From positions 1,076,039 through 1,140,038 of the forward strand of contig CBDDKR010000001.1 of assembly GCA_965230345.1 (NCBI GenBank): 64,000 bases of DNA, given 5' to 3'. Below the pieces are notes generated by a model, which was not told the origin of the DNA, made no database searches, and saw only the letters and a list, made by a program, of their open reading frames with translations. Source of the stretch: JADKBO01 sp965230345 (GTDB lineage: Bacteria > Bacteroidota > Bacteroidia > Chitinophagales > Saprospiraceae). How positions within the stretch are numbered: the stretch's first letter is position 1; every line of letters starts with the position of its first letter. Positions 18,876 to 28,412 of this stretch are shown here, piece after piece. The translations under genes were made by a program, and so were the position numbers.

Positions 18876-20072
18876 TTAATTAGGAGTAACGGGAAGCGAA
18901 ATGTAGCCTTTATATTGATTGTCAGAATCAAATTCTACGTTTGAATAATCTTTTATAATGTTATAGACCGTGTCTCTTTCGAGTGGTGTTCGGTCTACCC
19001 TTTTGATCATTTTAACCAATTGTTCAGTAGAAAGTGCTGGATTCTGTTCTTCTGATCCCGCCATAGAATAAATTTTAGTGGTATCATCGATGGTACCATC
19101 AATATCATTAACACCAAAAGCTAAACTCATTTGTGCCACCTCTTTACTAATCATTGGCCAATATGCTTTTATGTGTTCAAAGTTGTCAAGATAAATTCTT
19201 GATATGGCATAATTTTTCAAATCTTCTATCACCGAAACTTCATCTAAGTGAGACATTTCATTTTCCTTATTTCTAAATTTTAAAGGAATAAAGGTTTGGA
19301 ATCCTCCAGTTTCGTCTTGTAAATCCCGTAACCTATTCAAGTGGTCAATACGGTGTTCGAAGGATTCGATATGACCATATAACATGGTGGCATTACTCCT
19401 CATGCCAAGGTTGTGCCATATTCTATGAATGTCCAACCACTGATTACTACTACACTTACCTCCAGCAATTTTATCTCTAATGTCTTCATCAAAGATTTCA
19501 GCACCTCCACCTGGCATCGAGTCCAATCCAGCTGCTTTCATTTGTGCCATTCCTTCTTCGTAGGAAATCTTGGCTTTTTTAAATATGTAATGATATTCTA
19601 CAGGTGTAAGTGCTTTTATATGTAATTCTGGTCGATGGGCTTTTATTTGTTTATAGAGTTCTGTATAAAACTCAAAGTCATACTGAGGTAATACTCCGCC
19701 GACGATGTGAACTTCGGTAACAGGTTGCCCATCATAAGCTTTTACCATATCCATTACTTCATCTAATGTGTACTCCCACCCTTCTTCTCTTTTCTTAATT
19801 CTCCTACTATAGCTGCAGAACGTGCAAGTGTATAGGCAAATATTGGTAGGTTCTACATGAAAGTTTCGATTGAAATATGTTTTATTTCCATGCTTTTCTT
19901 CTCTAATATGGTTGGCCAAAGAGCCGAGGTAAGACAATGTACCTTCTTCAAATAATTTAATTCCGTCTGAAGTATTAAGCCTCTCCCTGTTCTTAACCTT
20001 TAGGGCTATATCTCTTAAGGCTGGAGACAAGGAATGATCATTTATTAGAATATTCAAATTTGACATGTTCAC
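18876..20072 (-). CDS. mqnE: aminofutalosine synthase MqnE (radical SAM)
   Basis: A 398-residue radical SAM enzyme. The cluster-binding motif C79-x3-C83-x2-C86 is in NICLYTCTFCSY, preceded by FNRNFHVEPT. GLDSMPGGGAEIF, MLYGHIES and AFGVNDIDGTIDDTTKI match MqnE and related futalosine enzymes. MqnE joins S-adenosylmethionine-derived radical chemistry to a chorismate-derived substrate to make aminofutalosine, an early step of the futalosine route to menaquinone. MqnC is its closest relative, but the FHVEPTN and LPGGGAEIF context favours MqnE. No other mqn gene is adjacent. It implies that the organism respires with menaquinone. Confidence 0.87.
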   Translation of the reverse strand: MNMSNLNILINDHSLSPALRDIALKVKNRERLNTSDGIKLFEEGTLSYLGSLANHIREEKHGNKTYFNRNFHVEPTNICLYTCTFCSYSRRIKKREEGWEYTLDEVMDMVKAYDGQPVTEVHIVGGVLPQYDFEFYTELYKQIKAHRPELHIKALTPVEYHYIFKKAKISYEEGMAQMKAAGLDSMPGGGAEIFDEDIRDKIAGGKCSSNQWLDIHRIWHNLGMRSNATMLYGHIESFEHRIDHLNRLRDLQDETGGFQTFIPLKFRNKENEMSHLDEVSVIEDLKNYAISRIYLDNFEHIKAYWPMISKEVAQMSLAFGVNDIDGTIDDTTKIYSMAGSEEQNPALSTEQLVKMIKRVDRTPLERDTVYNIIKDYSNVEFDSDNQYKGYISLPVTPN

Positions 20073-20192
20073 CTACTTAGTATGACTTCTTAAAATAGTT
20101 TGATCCATAAATGTGGACTATGCAAAATTACCAGAATACTTTAATAAAATAGAATCTTCAATTTACATTTTACTGGAAATGTTTTATACAGT

Positions 20193-21044
20193 TTATTGAA
20201 AACATAAATCCATGTTTTTGTAATCTAACCTTAAATGGGTCAGATTTAAACTGGAAATACTAATGATGCCATCAAGTTGCTGACCAATATTCTTACTTAG
20301 ATTGCTTAAGTCCTTGACTAAATACCTAGATTGACCATGAAGTAGTCCATTGTTGGTAACATCAATATAAGCAACTTGATTAACCTGAGATTGTGCAGAC
20401 GCATCCACTATCTTTTTTTGACTTGAGATCAACTGTACATTTGATATGGATTGCAGAGACAATTCATCTATTATATGAGCTGAGGCTCCTGAATCCAGTA
20501 AGAACGTATAACTGTTATTCTCTATTTGAATAGTAATCAAAGGCAATCCATCGACAATGTGGATTTTTTTAGTGTTTTCGAGTTTTATGTTACTCCTTTC
20601 AGATGTAGTGGAAATTACTTTATTATCGTAATCAATAAAAAGCTTATCGGCAATCAATTGACCACCTAATACTCCTACGATTTCTAATGATGTAAATTCT
20701 TTTAGAGTGTTGAGGTTAGTAAGAAAGGCCTGAAAATCATTAATTTTAATGTCGTCATTTATGATCAATTGATCAATGCCAATAACTTCTGTTTCGGTCT
20801 CTCCGGATATTGTTATAAATTGTTTTTTCGAATCGCACTCTTCGCTTGAATACATTTGATCAAGTAATACACTGTTGGCACCAGTATCAAAAATGAATTT
20901 ATTCGATTGACCAAATATGTCGGCTTCTATAATCATTAACCCATTAACGAGTTCAAACGGTATGCCTATATTAGCATTTATAAAATTTATAGAACTAGTG
21001 GATAGTAGTAAAATTAATGTTAACACCTCTTTCATCTTCCGCAC
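20193..21044 (-). CDS. exported retropepsin-like aspartyl protease, duplicated domain
   Basis: A 283-residue protein with a signal peptide (VLTLILLLSTSSINFINA). Two aspartyl-protease active-site loops are visible, FIFDTGANSVLLD with Asp53 and FLLDSGASAHIID with Asp184, each followed by strand-rich sequence and flap-like glycines (VGVLGG, DGIIS). The protein thus looks like two retropepsin-type half-domains in tandem, forming an intramolecular dimer or two sites. This is typical of the bacterial 'retropepsin-like aspartic protease' family. It probably acts on exported proteins. It is separated from mqnE by 120 bases and is divergent from the glycosyltransferase gene. Confidence 0.85.
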   Translation of the reverse strand: MRKMKEVLTLILLLSTSSINFINANIGIPFELVNGLMIIEADIFGQSNKFIFDTGANSVLLDQMYSSEECDSKKQFITISGETETEVIGIDQLIINDDIKINDFQAFLTNLNTLKEFTSLEIVGVLGGQLIADKLFIDYDNKVISTTSERSNIKLENTKKIHIVDGLPLITIQIENNSYTFLLDSGASAHIIDELSLQSISNVQLISSQKKIVDASAQSQVNQVAYIDVTNNGLLHGQSRYLVKDLSNLSKNIGQQLDGIISISSLNLTHLRLDYKNMDLCFQ

Positions 21045-21190
21045 ATTTAATAATATATAATATACGCAAAGTTAACATAAAATTTACATTGAAGCAAGTT
21101 TAGTTTCGATGAAATGCATATTATGCAGATTGTCTGAGTGTTATGTATTGTATTTTTCTTTTAAGTAGAGTTTTTATATTGAATTAGATT

Positions 21191-22270
21191 ATGTCAAGAA
21201 TTGTAATTTTGGAGCCCTTTTATGGTGGATCTCATAAGCAATGGGCAGATGATTTTAAAAAATACAGCAGTCATAAAATCGAAGTACTTTCTCTAAAGGC
21301 GCATAATTGGAAATGGAGAATGCATGGTGGTGCAATTTCACTAGCTGATAAATTTATAAGACTTGATTATGAACCTGATTGGATTCTAGCAAGTGATATG
21401 ATTGATTTGACCACGTTTCTAGCATTAACACGTAAAAAATCAAATAAGATAAAGACTGCTTTGTATTTTCATGAAAATCAATTGGCTTACCCTTGGAGTG
21501 CTGATGATACCGATTTAAAAAACGGACGTGATAATCATTACAAATTCATAAATTATGTATCAGCTTTATCCGCAGATGTATGTTACTTTAATTCAAAGTA
21601 TAATATGTCAAGTTTTTTGAATAATCTTCCTCAGTTCCTAAGTCAATTTCCGGATAACCAGAATAGAAACAGTGTTAATATCATAAAGAAAAAATGTAAA
21701 GTACTTCAATTGGGGTTAGACTTAAATGAATATAAAGGTTCGAAAATAGATCAGAGTGTGTCGAATAGGCCTGTTATCTTATGGAATCACCGATGGGAGT
21801 ACGATAAAAATCCTCAGATGTTCTTCAATTCATTACAAAAGTTAAAATCAAAAGGATATGAGTTTAGTTTAGTCGTTCTTGGACAAGAATTAGCCAAGTC
21901 ACCGCATATCTTTGAAAAAGCTAAAGAGAAATTTAAGGATGAAATTGTCCATTGGGGATTTTTAGAGCACAAAGAGGATTATTTTAAGTGGTTAGAAAGA
22001 AGTCATATATTACCCGTAACGTCAAATCAAGATTTCTTTGGTGGAAGTATAATTGAAGCAGTATTTCATGGAGTTTACCCGATTTTACCCAATAGATTGG
22101 CTTATCCAGAGCATTTTTCTGATCCTTCCATATACTATAACTCTGAGCACGAACTACTGGATAAATTGGAATGGGCCGTTCGCAACTATCTACATCTTCC
22201 TAATTACCGGGATCAGATAAAGCATTATGCATGGAAGTCTTGTATTGGTAAATATGATGCACAATTTTAA
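21191..22270 (+). CDS. DUF3524 glycosyltransferase (QTMAN/GTDC1-like)
   Basis: A 359-residue GT4-type glycosyltransferase with the distinctive DUF3524 N-terminal domain (residues 1 to about 170): VILEPFYGGSHKQWADDF, HNWKWRMHGGAISLA and FHENQLAYPW. The C-terminal half holds the nucleotide-sugar lobe, with LWNHRWEYDKNP, VVLGQ, and TSNQDFFGGSIIEAVFHG containing the E-x7-E-like region. The animal family member GTDC1 mannosylates queuosine in tRNA-Asp, so a tRNA-Q mannosyltransferase is a reasonable hypothesis for this bacterial homolog, though its function is not shown by sequence alone. It stands alone with about 145 and 190 bases of empty DNA on either side. Confidence 0.82.
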   Translation: MSRIVILEPFYGGSHKQWADDFKKYSSHKIEVLSLKAHNWKWRMHGGAISLADKFIRLDYEPDWILASDMIDLTTFLALTRKKSNKIKTALYFHENQLAYPWSADDTDLKNGRDNHYKFINYVSALSADVCYFNSKYNMSSFLNNLPQFLSQFPDNQNRNSVNIIKKKCKVLQLGLDLNEYKGSKIDQSVSNRPVILWNHRWEYDKNPQMFFNSLQKLKSKGYEFSLVVLGQELAKSPHIFEKAKEKFKDEIVHWGFLEHKEDYFKWLERSHILPVTSNQDFFGGSIIEAVFHGVYPILPNRLAYPEHFSDPSIYYNSEHELLDKLEWAVRNYLHLPNYRDQIKHYAWKSCIGKYDAQF

Positions 22271-22463
22271 TAAGTTTAAAAAGATTGATACTATTTATAT
22301 GATCTACGGTCTAATTCATATTTCTTCTTTCCAATCTCGATGACTTCGTTTAATTAGTTTTATTTTTGCTGATCAAATTACATTTATGAAGTTATATGAT
22401 GATAAATTCTATGTTTTATTTGAATAAATAACTTCTTTAAAACAGATCAGATCTTTACAATAT

Positions 22464-23765
22464 ATGATAACTAGAACAAAATCAAACGAGCTATTTGAAG
22501 AGGCTAAAAAGTTATTTCCAGGAGGAGTGAATTCACCGGTTAGAGCCTTTAAGTCAGTTGAAGGATCACCATTGTTTATAAAACGCGGTGAAGGTTGTAG
22601 AATATATGATGAAGATGGCAATGAATTTATAGATTTTTGTGGATCATGGGGGCCGCTTATCTTGGGTCATAATGATGAAGATGTTAGAAATGCCATTTTT
22701 GAAGCTGCTGGAAATGGGTGTTCATTTGGAACTCCTACAAAATACGGAAATTTAATAGGAGATCTTATTTTATCCAATAATCGATTCATTGATAAATTGA
22801 GGTTTGTTTCTTCGGGAACTGAGGCTGTTATGTCAGCAATTCGATTGGCTAGAGGTTATACAGGAAAGTCTAAAATCGTGAAATTTGAAGGGTGTTATCA
22901 TGGGCATGTGGACTCCTTAATGGTGAAAGCTGGAAGCGGATTAGCAACCTTTGGTGTAAGTACTTCTGCAGGAATTCCGACTTCATTTATAGAAGAAACA
23001 TTGGTATTGTCTTTAAATGATTTGAAAGGATTTGAAGAAACATTAAAGGCACAAAGTGGAGAAATTGCTGCCGTGATCATAGAACCAATTCCCGCCAATA
23101 ATGGATTGTTAATTCAGGACGTAAACTATCTTACTTGGTTGAGAAAACTATGTGATGATTATGGCGTTCTATTGATTTTTGATGAAGTAATATCTGGGTT
23201 TAGAGTTGGATTTGAAGGGGCTGCAGGCTTGTATAGTATCAAGCCAGATATCATTACCTATGGGAAAATAATTGGTGGAGGAATGCCTGTAGGGGCCTAT
23301 GGTGGTAGATTGGAAATAATGAATATGATTGCTCCTGACGGACCAGTATATCAAGCAGGAACATTAAGTGCTAACCCTGTTACATTGGCAGCAGGATATG
23401 CTACTTTACAGAAACTATTGAGTCCAGATTTTTATACTAAAATTGATGACTTAACGCAGTATATGGTAGAGACATTGAATCAATATTTTATTGAAAAAGA
23501 TTACAATCTTCGAATGATTCATGTAGGTGGAATTTTTTGGTTGAGATTTAGTAAAGAAAGAATTTTTACTTCTGATCAAATAGATGAGAAAGGCATCTCC
23601 TATTTTTCTGCGCTGCATAGTTATTTACTCAATAGGGGAATTTATTTAGGACCTTCTGGTTATGAAGTGGGGTTTGTCTCTGCAGCACATACGAAACCTG
23701 ATATTGATGCATTTATTGATTTAGTGAAAAAAGGAACCGATACAATTTTTAATGCAGAAGGATAA
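22464..23765 (+). CDS. hemL: glutamate-1-semialdehyde 2,1-aminomutase
   Basis: A 433-residue PLP-dependent aminomutase that makes 5-aminolevulinate for haem. Family landmarks: FPGGVNSPVRAFKSV, FCGSWGPLILGHN, RFVSSGTEAVMSAIRLARG, EGCYHGHVDS, the aldimine Asp in LLIFDEVISGFR, and the PLP Lys268 in ITYGKIIGGGMPVGAYGG. All active-site residues are present and the length is normal. Its 3' end overlaps the histidine kinase gene by 14 bases, so the kinase start sits inside hemL and the three genes hemL-kinase-regulator form one operon. Confidence 0.96.
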   Translation: MITRTKSNELFEEAKKLFPGGVNSPVRAFKSVEGSPLFIKRGEGCRIYDEDGNEFIDFCGSWGPLILGHNDEDVRNAIFEAAGNGCSFGTPTKYGNLIGDLILSNNRFIDKLRFVSSGTEAVMSAIRLARGYTGKSKIVKFEGCYHGHVDSLMVKAGSGLATFGVSTSAGIPTSFIEETLVLSLNDLKGFEETLKAQSGEIAAVIIEPIPANNGLLIQDVNYLTWLRKLCDDYGVLLIFDEVISGFRVGFEGAAGLYSIKPDIITYGKIIGGGMPVGAYGGRLEIMNMIAPDGPVYQAGTLSANPVTLAAGYATLQKLLSPDFYTKIDDLTQYMVETLNQYFIEKDYNLRMIHVGGIFWLRFSKERIFTSDQIDEKGISYFSALHSYLLNRGIYLGPSGYEVGFVSAAHTKPDIDAFIDLVKKGTDTIFNAEG

Positions 23766-24699
23766 ATACAAATATCTACCTCTATTTGTCACCGTTTATA
23801 TGCTTTTTGCGCTTTCATGGTGGACTGTGTTGTTGTTACGTGATAATACTGCTATTTATGAATTGAAAGTAGAAATGCTTAGGCAAGAGTCAGTCAGAAT
23901 AAGTGCAGATTCATGTACAAAATTGGAAGCTAGCAAGAATCGAAAATCGTATATGATTATAGGTGAAGGATTGGTATTTGGTATTTCACTTATTATTGGT
24001 TTGTTTTTTGTTCAGCGAGCTCATCGAAGAGCACTAAAGGCATCAGAACAGCAGAATAATTTTCATTTGGCGATTACACATGAATTAAAATCTCCTTTGA
24101 CTTCTATAATGATGGGACAAGAGACATTATTGCAACGAGAGTTAAATGCTGATATCAGAAAGGAAATCATCTCTGATTCGCACAAAGAAGCTAAAAGGCT
24201 AGAAGGATTAATCAATAATTTGTTGCTAGTTAATAAGATTCATGATCACTATGAATTTACATACAGGACTACAGATATTGACGACTATGTCAAGGATTTT
24301 ATAAGTAAATTCCATGAAAATGATCAAATTGAACTTAATTTAAATGCCAAGCAATCGTATCAATTAGACCGAGTAGCATTTGATATTGTACTTTCAAATC
24401 TTATTCAAAATGCTATTAAGTATGGAAATAATAATTACATTACCATAGAAACTGAAAGTACCAATAAGAAATTGATATTAAGAGTAAAGGACTTAGGAAA
24501 TGGAATTCCTAATCAATATAAAAAAGAAGTATTTAAAAAGTTTTACCGTGTTGGAAATGAAAATACACGTAAATCTAAGGGGACTGGTCTGGGCCTATAC
24601 ATTGTTAAATCAATCATTCAAGGGCATGGTGGCGAAATATTAGTAAAAGATAATACTCCAAGTGGATGCATATTCGAAATGACGATACCAGAAAAATAA
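23752..24699 (+). CDS. sensor histidine kinase
   Basis: A 315-residue kinase with two membrane helices (residues about 9-30 and 67-87) enclosing a very small periplasmic loop. The phosphoacceptor His110 is in ITHELKSPLTS, followed by the N box (NLIQNAIKYG), G1 (DLGNGIP), F box (FKKFYRVG) and G2 (GTGLGLYIV). The short sensor loop leaves little room for ligand binding, so it may sense the membrane or a partner protein. It overlaps hemL upstream by 14 bases and the response regulator downstream by 34 bases, an unusually tight arrangement. Confidence 0.93.
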   Translation: MQKDKYKYLPLFVTVYMLFALSWWTVLLLRDNTAIYELKVEMLRQESVRISADSCTKLEASKNRKSYMIIGEGLVFGISLIIGLFFVQRAHRRALKASEQQNNFHLAITHELKSPLTSIMMGQETLLQRELNADIRKEIISDSHKEAKRLEGLINNLLLVNKIHDHYEFTYRTTDIDDYVKDFISKFHENDQIELNLNAKQSYQLDRVAFDIVLSNLIQNAIKYGNNNYITIETESTNKKLILRVKDLGNGIPNQYKKEVFKKFYRVGNENTRKSKGTGLGLYIVKSIIQGHGGEILVKDNTPSGCIFEMTIPEK

Positions 24700-25382
24700 G
24701 AGTACTCCTTGTTGAAGATGAAGAGAACATCATGAAAATGATGAAACTTAATCTTGAAATTGAAGGATATGAAGTGGTTACCTGCCTCAATGGCAAGGAT
24801 GCACTTAATGTTGCTGGTGATCAAAACTTTGATATCATGATTCTTGATATCATGTTGCCATTTATCAATGGATTTCAGATTTGCGAAAGGGTTCGAATGA
24901 CGGATAAAGACGTTCGAATCATATTTGTTTCTGCCAAGGATACACCAGAAGATAGAGTTAGAGGCTTGAAACTTGGTGCAGACGATTATTTAACTAAACC
25001 GTTTAATTTAGAGGAGTTTTTGTTAAGAGTAAAAAACCTTGCAAGAAGAACGCCAGTTGAGAAATTAATAGAACTTGAAGTATTTGAATTCGGAAACAAT
25101 TCGATCAATTTTAAAACTTATGAAGCCATAGGTATTCATGGTGCATTTTCTTTAACCAATAAAGAGGCTCTTCTACTGAAGATGCTTATAGAGAGAAAAA
25201 ATGAAGTAGTTAGTAGACAACACATTTTGCAAAACGTTTGGGGGTATGATGTCTACCCTTCTACTCGTACCATCGATAATTTTATTTTAGCATTTAGAAA
25301 ATATTTTGAGCAAGATCCTAAAAAACCTAAATACTTCCAATCAATTCGAGGAGTTGGTTATAGATTTCACTACGAATCTTGA
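24666..25382 (+). CDS. OmpR-family response regulator
   Basis: A 238-residue regulator. The receiver domain has the acidic pocket VEDEEN, phosphoacceptor Asp61 in ILDIMLP, a switch Ser in FVSAKD and the Lys of LTKPFNL. The C-terminal winged-helix domain contains LTNKEALLLKMLIERK, VWGYDVYPSTRTIDNF and GVGYRFHYES. The ATG at 24,666 overlaps the kinase by 34 bases; no better start is seen, since the receiver strand begins at residue 11. It is the cognate partner of the preceding kinase. Its location after hemL suggests a link to haem or tetrapyrrole status, which is inference only. Confidence 0.93.
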   Translation: MHIRNDDTRKIRVLLVEDEENIMKMMKLNLEIEGYEVVTCLNGKDALNVAGDQNFDIMILDIMLPFINGFQICERVRMTDKDVRIIFVSAKDTPEDRVRGLKLGADDYLTKPFNLEEFLLRVKNLARRTPVEKLIELEVFEFGNNSINFKTYEAIGIHGAFSLTNKEALLLKMLIERKNEVVSRQHILQNVWGYDVYPSTRTIDNFILAFRKYFEQDPKKPKYFQSIRGVGYRFHYES

Positions 25383-25512
25383 AATTGATTTGTTAAACAA
25401 CACCAAATTGTAATAAATATCCGTTAAATTGATGGAGTTTTGGGTAAAATTCTATTTGTACCCTATATTTGAACGTTCAAGGATTTTTTTGTTTTAGAAA
25501 ACATATGTTATT

Positions 25513-27261
25513 TTGAGATATATATTATTTATTGGGTTGATACTGAGTAGTATCACAACGATAAATGCACAGTTAGTCATTGATCAATATACCAATATTA
25601 GTACTAATGCTTATATCAATAATATTAGTATAGATAGCGATAATTATATTTGGATTTGTACATCCAATGGGATTTCAAAGATTGGTAATATTGATGCGGA
25701 GCCCCAGCATTACCTTAAGGGAGTAAATATTAAGTCAGCATTTCATCATAGAAAGCTAGGAACGATTGTTTCTGATGGGACGAAACTTATTAACGTAGAA
25801 TCTGGTAAGGAGTGGAAAATGCCAGAACAAGATATACAGATAAATGATTTTATTTTATACAAAGGACGTTTTCATATAGCGACGAATAAAGGGTTGTATT
25901 TGGTTCAACCAAAAACAGAAAAATATGAAGTGCTTAATTCAAGTAATACAAAATTGAAAACAGATCATATCAATTTCATCCACTTGGACAAAAAGGAAGT
26001 TTTATGGTTAGGTACACAAAAGGGAGAGGTCCGCATCGAAGGAAAGAAATGGAAGGTTTATCATAGTAAGATCAATGTGACAGATCATTTCGAGAACAAA
26101 GAAGGATTGTGGTTTATTGGAAATGGTGAAATGTGGTTGGTTGATTATTATAATAGAGAATATAATGCAGGATTAAATGCGGATTTATATACAGGGACAT
26201 TAAACGATTTCGCTATTGATTCTAAAGGAAGGTTATACGTGGCTTCAGAAAAACTGGTAAGATACGACCCTTATGAAGAACAGATTATTGAGTATAATGA
26301 AGATGCAGGCCTATTAAGTAAAAAGTGTACTACTATTGCTTGTGATAAGAATGATAATATTTGGATAGGAACAGGTGGGACTGGTCTCTATAGATTGGTG
26401 TTTGATGATGCCGCCATTGCTACATTTAATGTAATATGTTTACTGGATAAGCCTATTAGTTGTACTGGAAAGAATAATGCTAGCATTAAAGTATCTGTTA
26501 CAGGAGGTCAAGGACCATATTCCTATGAATGGACAGACCCTGAAATGAAGGGAAAAAATCCAAAGAATCTTGCCGCTGGTGAATATACTGTCAAAGTCAA
26601 GGATCAAATATTAAATGAGATGTCGGCTTCTATCACAATTGTGGATCCAGATCCTATTACTATTGATTTAGTTGATTCAAAACGAATATCTGGGCCTAAT
26701 AGACGTGATGGAATGATCGAAATAATGGGATCTGGAGGAACGGGTGGATTAAACTATAAATGGTCTAATGGTACAAGATCTAATGTGCTTAATCGAGTGA
26801 AGCACGGTATGTATACAGTTACCGTAACTGATGAGAATAAATGTTCTAAGGAAACGGCTTTTGAAATACAGAAAGAGAAGTTTATTCCAGAATTAGATAT
26901 TTCCAAAATTGAAGTAGGTAAGACACTTAGGATTAATGAGCTCTATTTTACTGCGGATAGTTCTGATATTACTGAAGAAAGTTATGAAGTTTTGGAGGAG
27001 ATTTATCAATTTTTAGTTCAAAATCCAACTGTTGTAATTGAGATAGGTGGACATACTAATACCATTCCATCGCACGATTATTGTGACAAACTATCGAGTG
27101 CAAGAGCTAAAACCATTGCACAATTTTTCTACGGTCAAGGTATTCCCAATAATAGACTTTCATATAAAGGATATGGAAAACGTCAACCAATTACCACCGA
27201 TCAAAGTTTGGCTGGACGAAAGAGGAATCAACGGGTTGAGATTAAGATATTGGCTATATAG
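25513..27261 (+). CDS. propeller-SprB-OmpA surface protein
   Basis: A 582-residue exported protein with a mosaic architecture. A signal peptide (YILFIGLILSSITTINA) is followed by a beta-propeller of the two-component-regulator type (repeats such as NYIWICTSNGISKIG, EVLWLGTQKGEV and NIWIGTGGTGLYRL) to about residue 305. Two SprB-type repeats follow (NNASIKVSVTGGQGPYSYEW and a diverged copy, to about 455). The C-terminus is an OmpA peptidoglycan-binding domain (ELYFTADSSDITEESYEVL, GHTN, LSYKGYGKRQP). The start is TTG; an ATG 8 bases upstream is out of frame. It probably bridges cell wall and outer surface. SprB repeats occur in gliding adhesins and T9SS cargo, but no T9SS tail is visible here. 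Confidence 0.82.
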   Translation: MRYILFIGLILSSITTINAQLVIDQYTNISTNAYINNISIDSDNYIWICTSNGISKIGNIDAEPQHYLKGVNIKSAFHHRKLGTIVSDGTKLINVESGKEWKMPEQDIQINDFILYKGRFHIATNKGLYLVQPKTEKYEVLNSSNTKLKTDHINFIHLDKKEVLWLGTQKGEVRIEGKKWKVYHSKINVTDHFENKEGLWFIGNGEMWLVDYYNREYNAGLNADLYTGTLNDFAIDSKGRLYVASEKLVRYDPYEEQIIEYNEDAGLLSKKCTTIACDKNDNIWIGTGGTGLYRLVFDDAAIATFNVICLLDKPISCTGKNNASIKVSVTGGQGPYSYEWTDPEMKGKNPKNLAAGEYTVKVKDQILNEMSASITIVDPDPITIDLVDSKRISGPNRRDGMIEIMGSGGTGGLNYKWSNGTRSNVLNRVKHGMYTVTVTDENKCSKETAFEIQKEKFIPELDISKIEVGKTLRINELYFTADSSDITEESYEVLEEIYQFLVQNPTVVIEIGGHTNTIPSHDYCDKLSSARAKTIAQFFYGQGIPNNRLSYKGYGKRQPITTDQSLAGRKRNQRVEIKILAI

Positions 27262-27289
27262 GTCAGTATAATCATATAATATATATGTG

Positions 27290-28030
27290 ATGAAAAAACT
27301 TGTAAAGTGGGCGATTTGGGCCTTAGGAATTATGGTTTCAATTGGCTTTATTACTGTATTAGTTTTGAGTTCCGAAAAGCCTGATTCAACAAATACCACG
27401 GATGAAGCATTGAGAGTGGCCACCAACATTGAACATGCTTTGAATAAATCAGCATGGGATAGCCTTAATGTGCTTGGATGGACATTTGCGGAGCGACACG
27501 ACTACATTTATTTCAAAAATGAGAACAAAGCCATCATCTCATGGGAGAATATTGAAGTACGAATGAACCTTGATCAAAAGAATGGGAAGGTGTTTGTTGA
27601 TGGATTAGAATTAACTGACGACGAAAAAGACTCAATCATTGAAGATGCTTGGTCAAAGTGGTGTAACGACTCATTTTGGATGTTTGCTCCATTCAAGCTA
27701 AAAGATCATGGAACGAAACTATCCTTGGTTACTGATGAGGATAGCGGGCAAAATGGTTTGTTGGTCGAATACAATTCTGGTGGTGTTACACCTGGAGATA
27801 GTTATTTATGGTTTTACGATGAAAACTTTAGACCTACAGGATATAAGATGTGGGTTAGCATAATTCCTATTGGAGGTACATATGCCTCTTGGGATAAATG
27901 GGTAACATTGCCAAGTGGAGTACAATTGTCTACCTCGCATGAAATGAAAGTATTTACATTGAATCTAACGAATGTAAAGGAAGGAAGAAATTATAGTGAT
28001 TTTGGATTTGATTCGAATCCATTCGAATAA
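27290..28030 (+). CDS. membrane-anchored protein of unknown function
   Basis: I do not recognise a named domain. The 246 residues begin with a membrane helix (about residues 5-28, KLVKWAIWALGIMVSIGF) followed by an extracytoplasmic domain with many Trp (KSAWDSLNVLGWTF, DAWSKWCNDSFWMFAPFKL). The start is chosen at the ATG of the GTG-ATG pair at 27,287-27,292. It lies 28 bases after the OmpA-type gene on the same strand, so it may share its transcript. The pattern of a small lipid- or protein-interacting beta domain is plausible, with nothing specific to support it. Confidence 0.65.
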   Translation: MKKLVKWAIWALGIMVSIGFITVLVLSSEKPDSTNTTDEALRVATNIEHALNKSAWDSLNVLGWTFAERHDYIYFKNENKAIISWENIEVRMNLDQKNGKVFVDGLELTDDEKDSIIEDAWSKWCNDSFWMFAPFKLKDHGTKLSLVTDEDSGQNGLLVEYNSGGVTPGDSYLWFYDENFRPTGYKMWVSIIPIGGTYASWDKWVTLPSGVQLSTSHEMKVFTLNLTNVKEGRNYSDFGFDSNPFE

Positions 28031-28086
28031 GTAGAGTTAAACAGGTACTCTTTCTAAGTGAAAATTAATTTGCAATAAATCAATAC

Positions 28087-28113
28087 TTGAATTAGTTTAT
28101 ATTTTTATATTTG
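28087..28113 (+). promoter_or_regulatory. candidate promoter for rpmI-rplT
   Basis: TTG at 28,087-28,089, then 16 bases, then TATATTTG at 28,106-28,113, a good match to the Bacteroidota -7 box TAnnTTTG. It lies 27 bases before the rpmI ATG. The spacer is slightly short, so the box itself is the firmer part. Confidence 0.6.
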
Positions 28114-28140
28114 CACCCTTAAAGTAAAAACATTAGCAAT

Positions 28141-28338
28141 ATGCCTAAGATGAAAACGCACTCAAGTGCGAAAAAGAGATTTAAATTAACCGGTTCAGGT
28201 AAAGTTAAAAGATTTCAGGCTTATACTTCTCACATGATGAGAAATAAATCTGCTAAAGCTAAAGGAAGACTAGTTGGGTCTGCTTTAGTAAGCAATGCAG
28301 ATGAGAAAAGAATCAAAAAACTTTTAGCTAAAGGTTAA
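28141..28338 (+). CDS. rpmI: 50S ribosomal protein L35
   Basis: A 65-residue basic protein with the L35 signature KMKTHSSAKKRFKLTGSGK at the N-terminus and KRIKKLLAKG at the end. It is a small protein of the large ribosomal subunit. It is followed by rplT after 74 bases, the conserved L35-L20 pair; the usual upstream infC is absent here, with an unrelated gene in its place, so the operon has its own promoter. Confidence 0.97.
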   Translation: MPKMKTHSSAKKRFKLTGSGKVKRFQAYTSHMMRNKSAKAKGRLVGSALVSNADEKRIKKLLAKG

Positions 28339-28412
28339 TCTAAATTTATTATTTAACGAGAATACAGGTCAAGAATCTTAAAGGTCCCTGTGTTGAACTA
28401 AAAAATTAAAAT

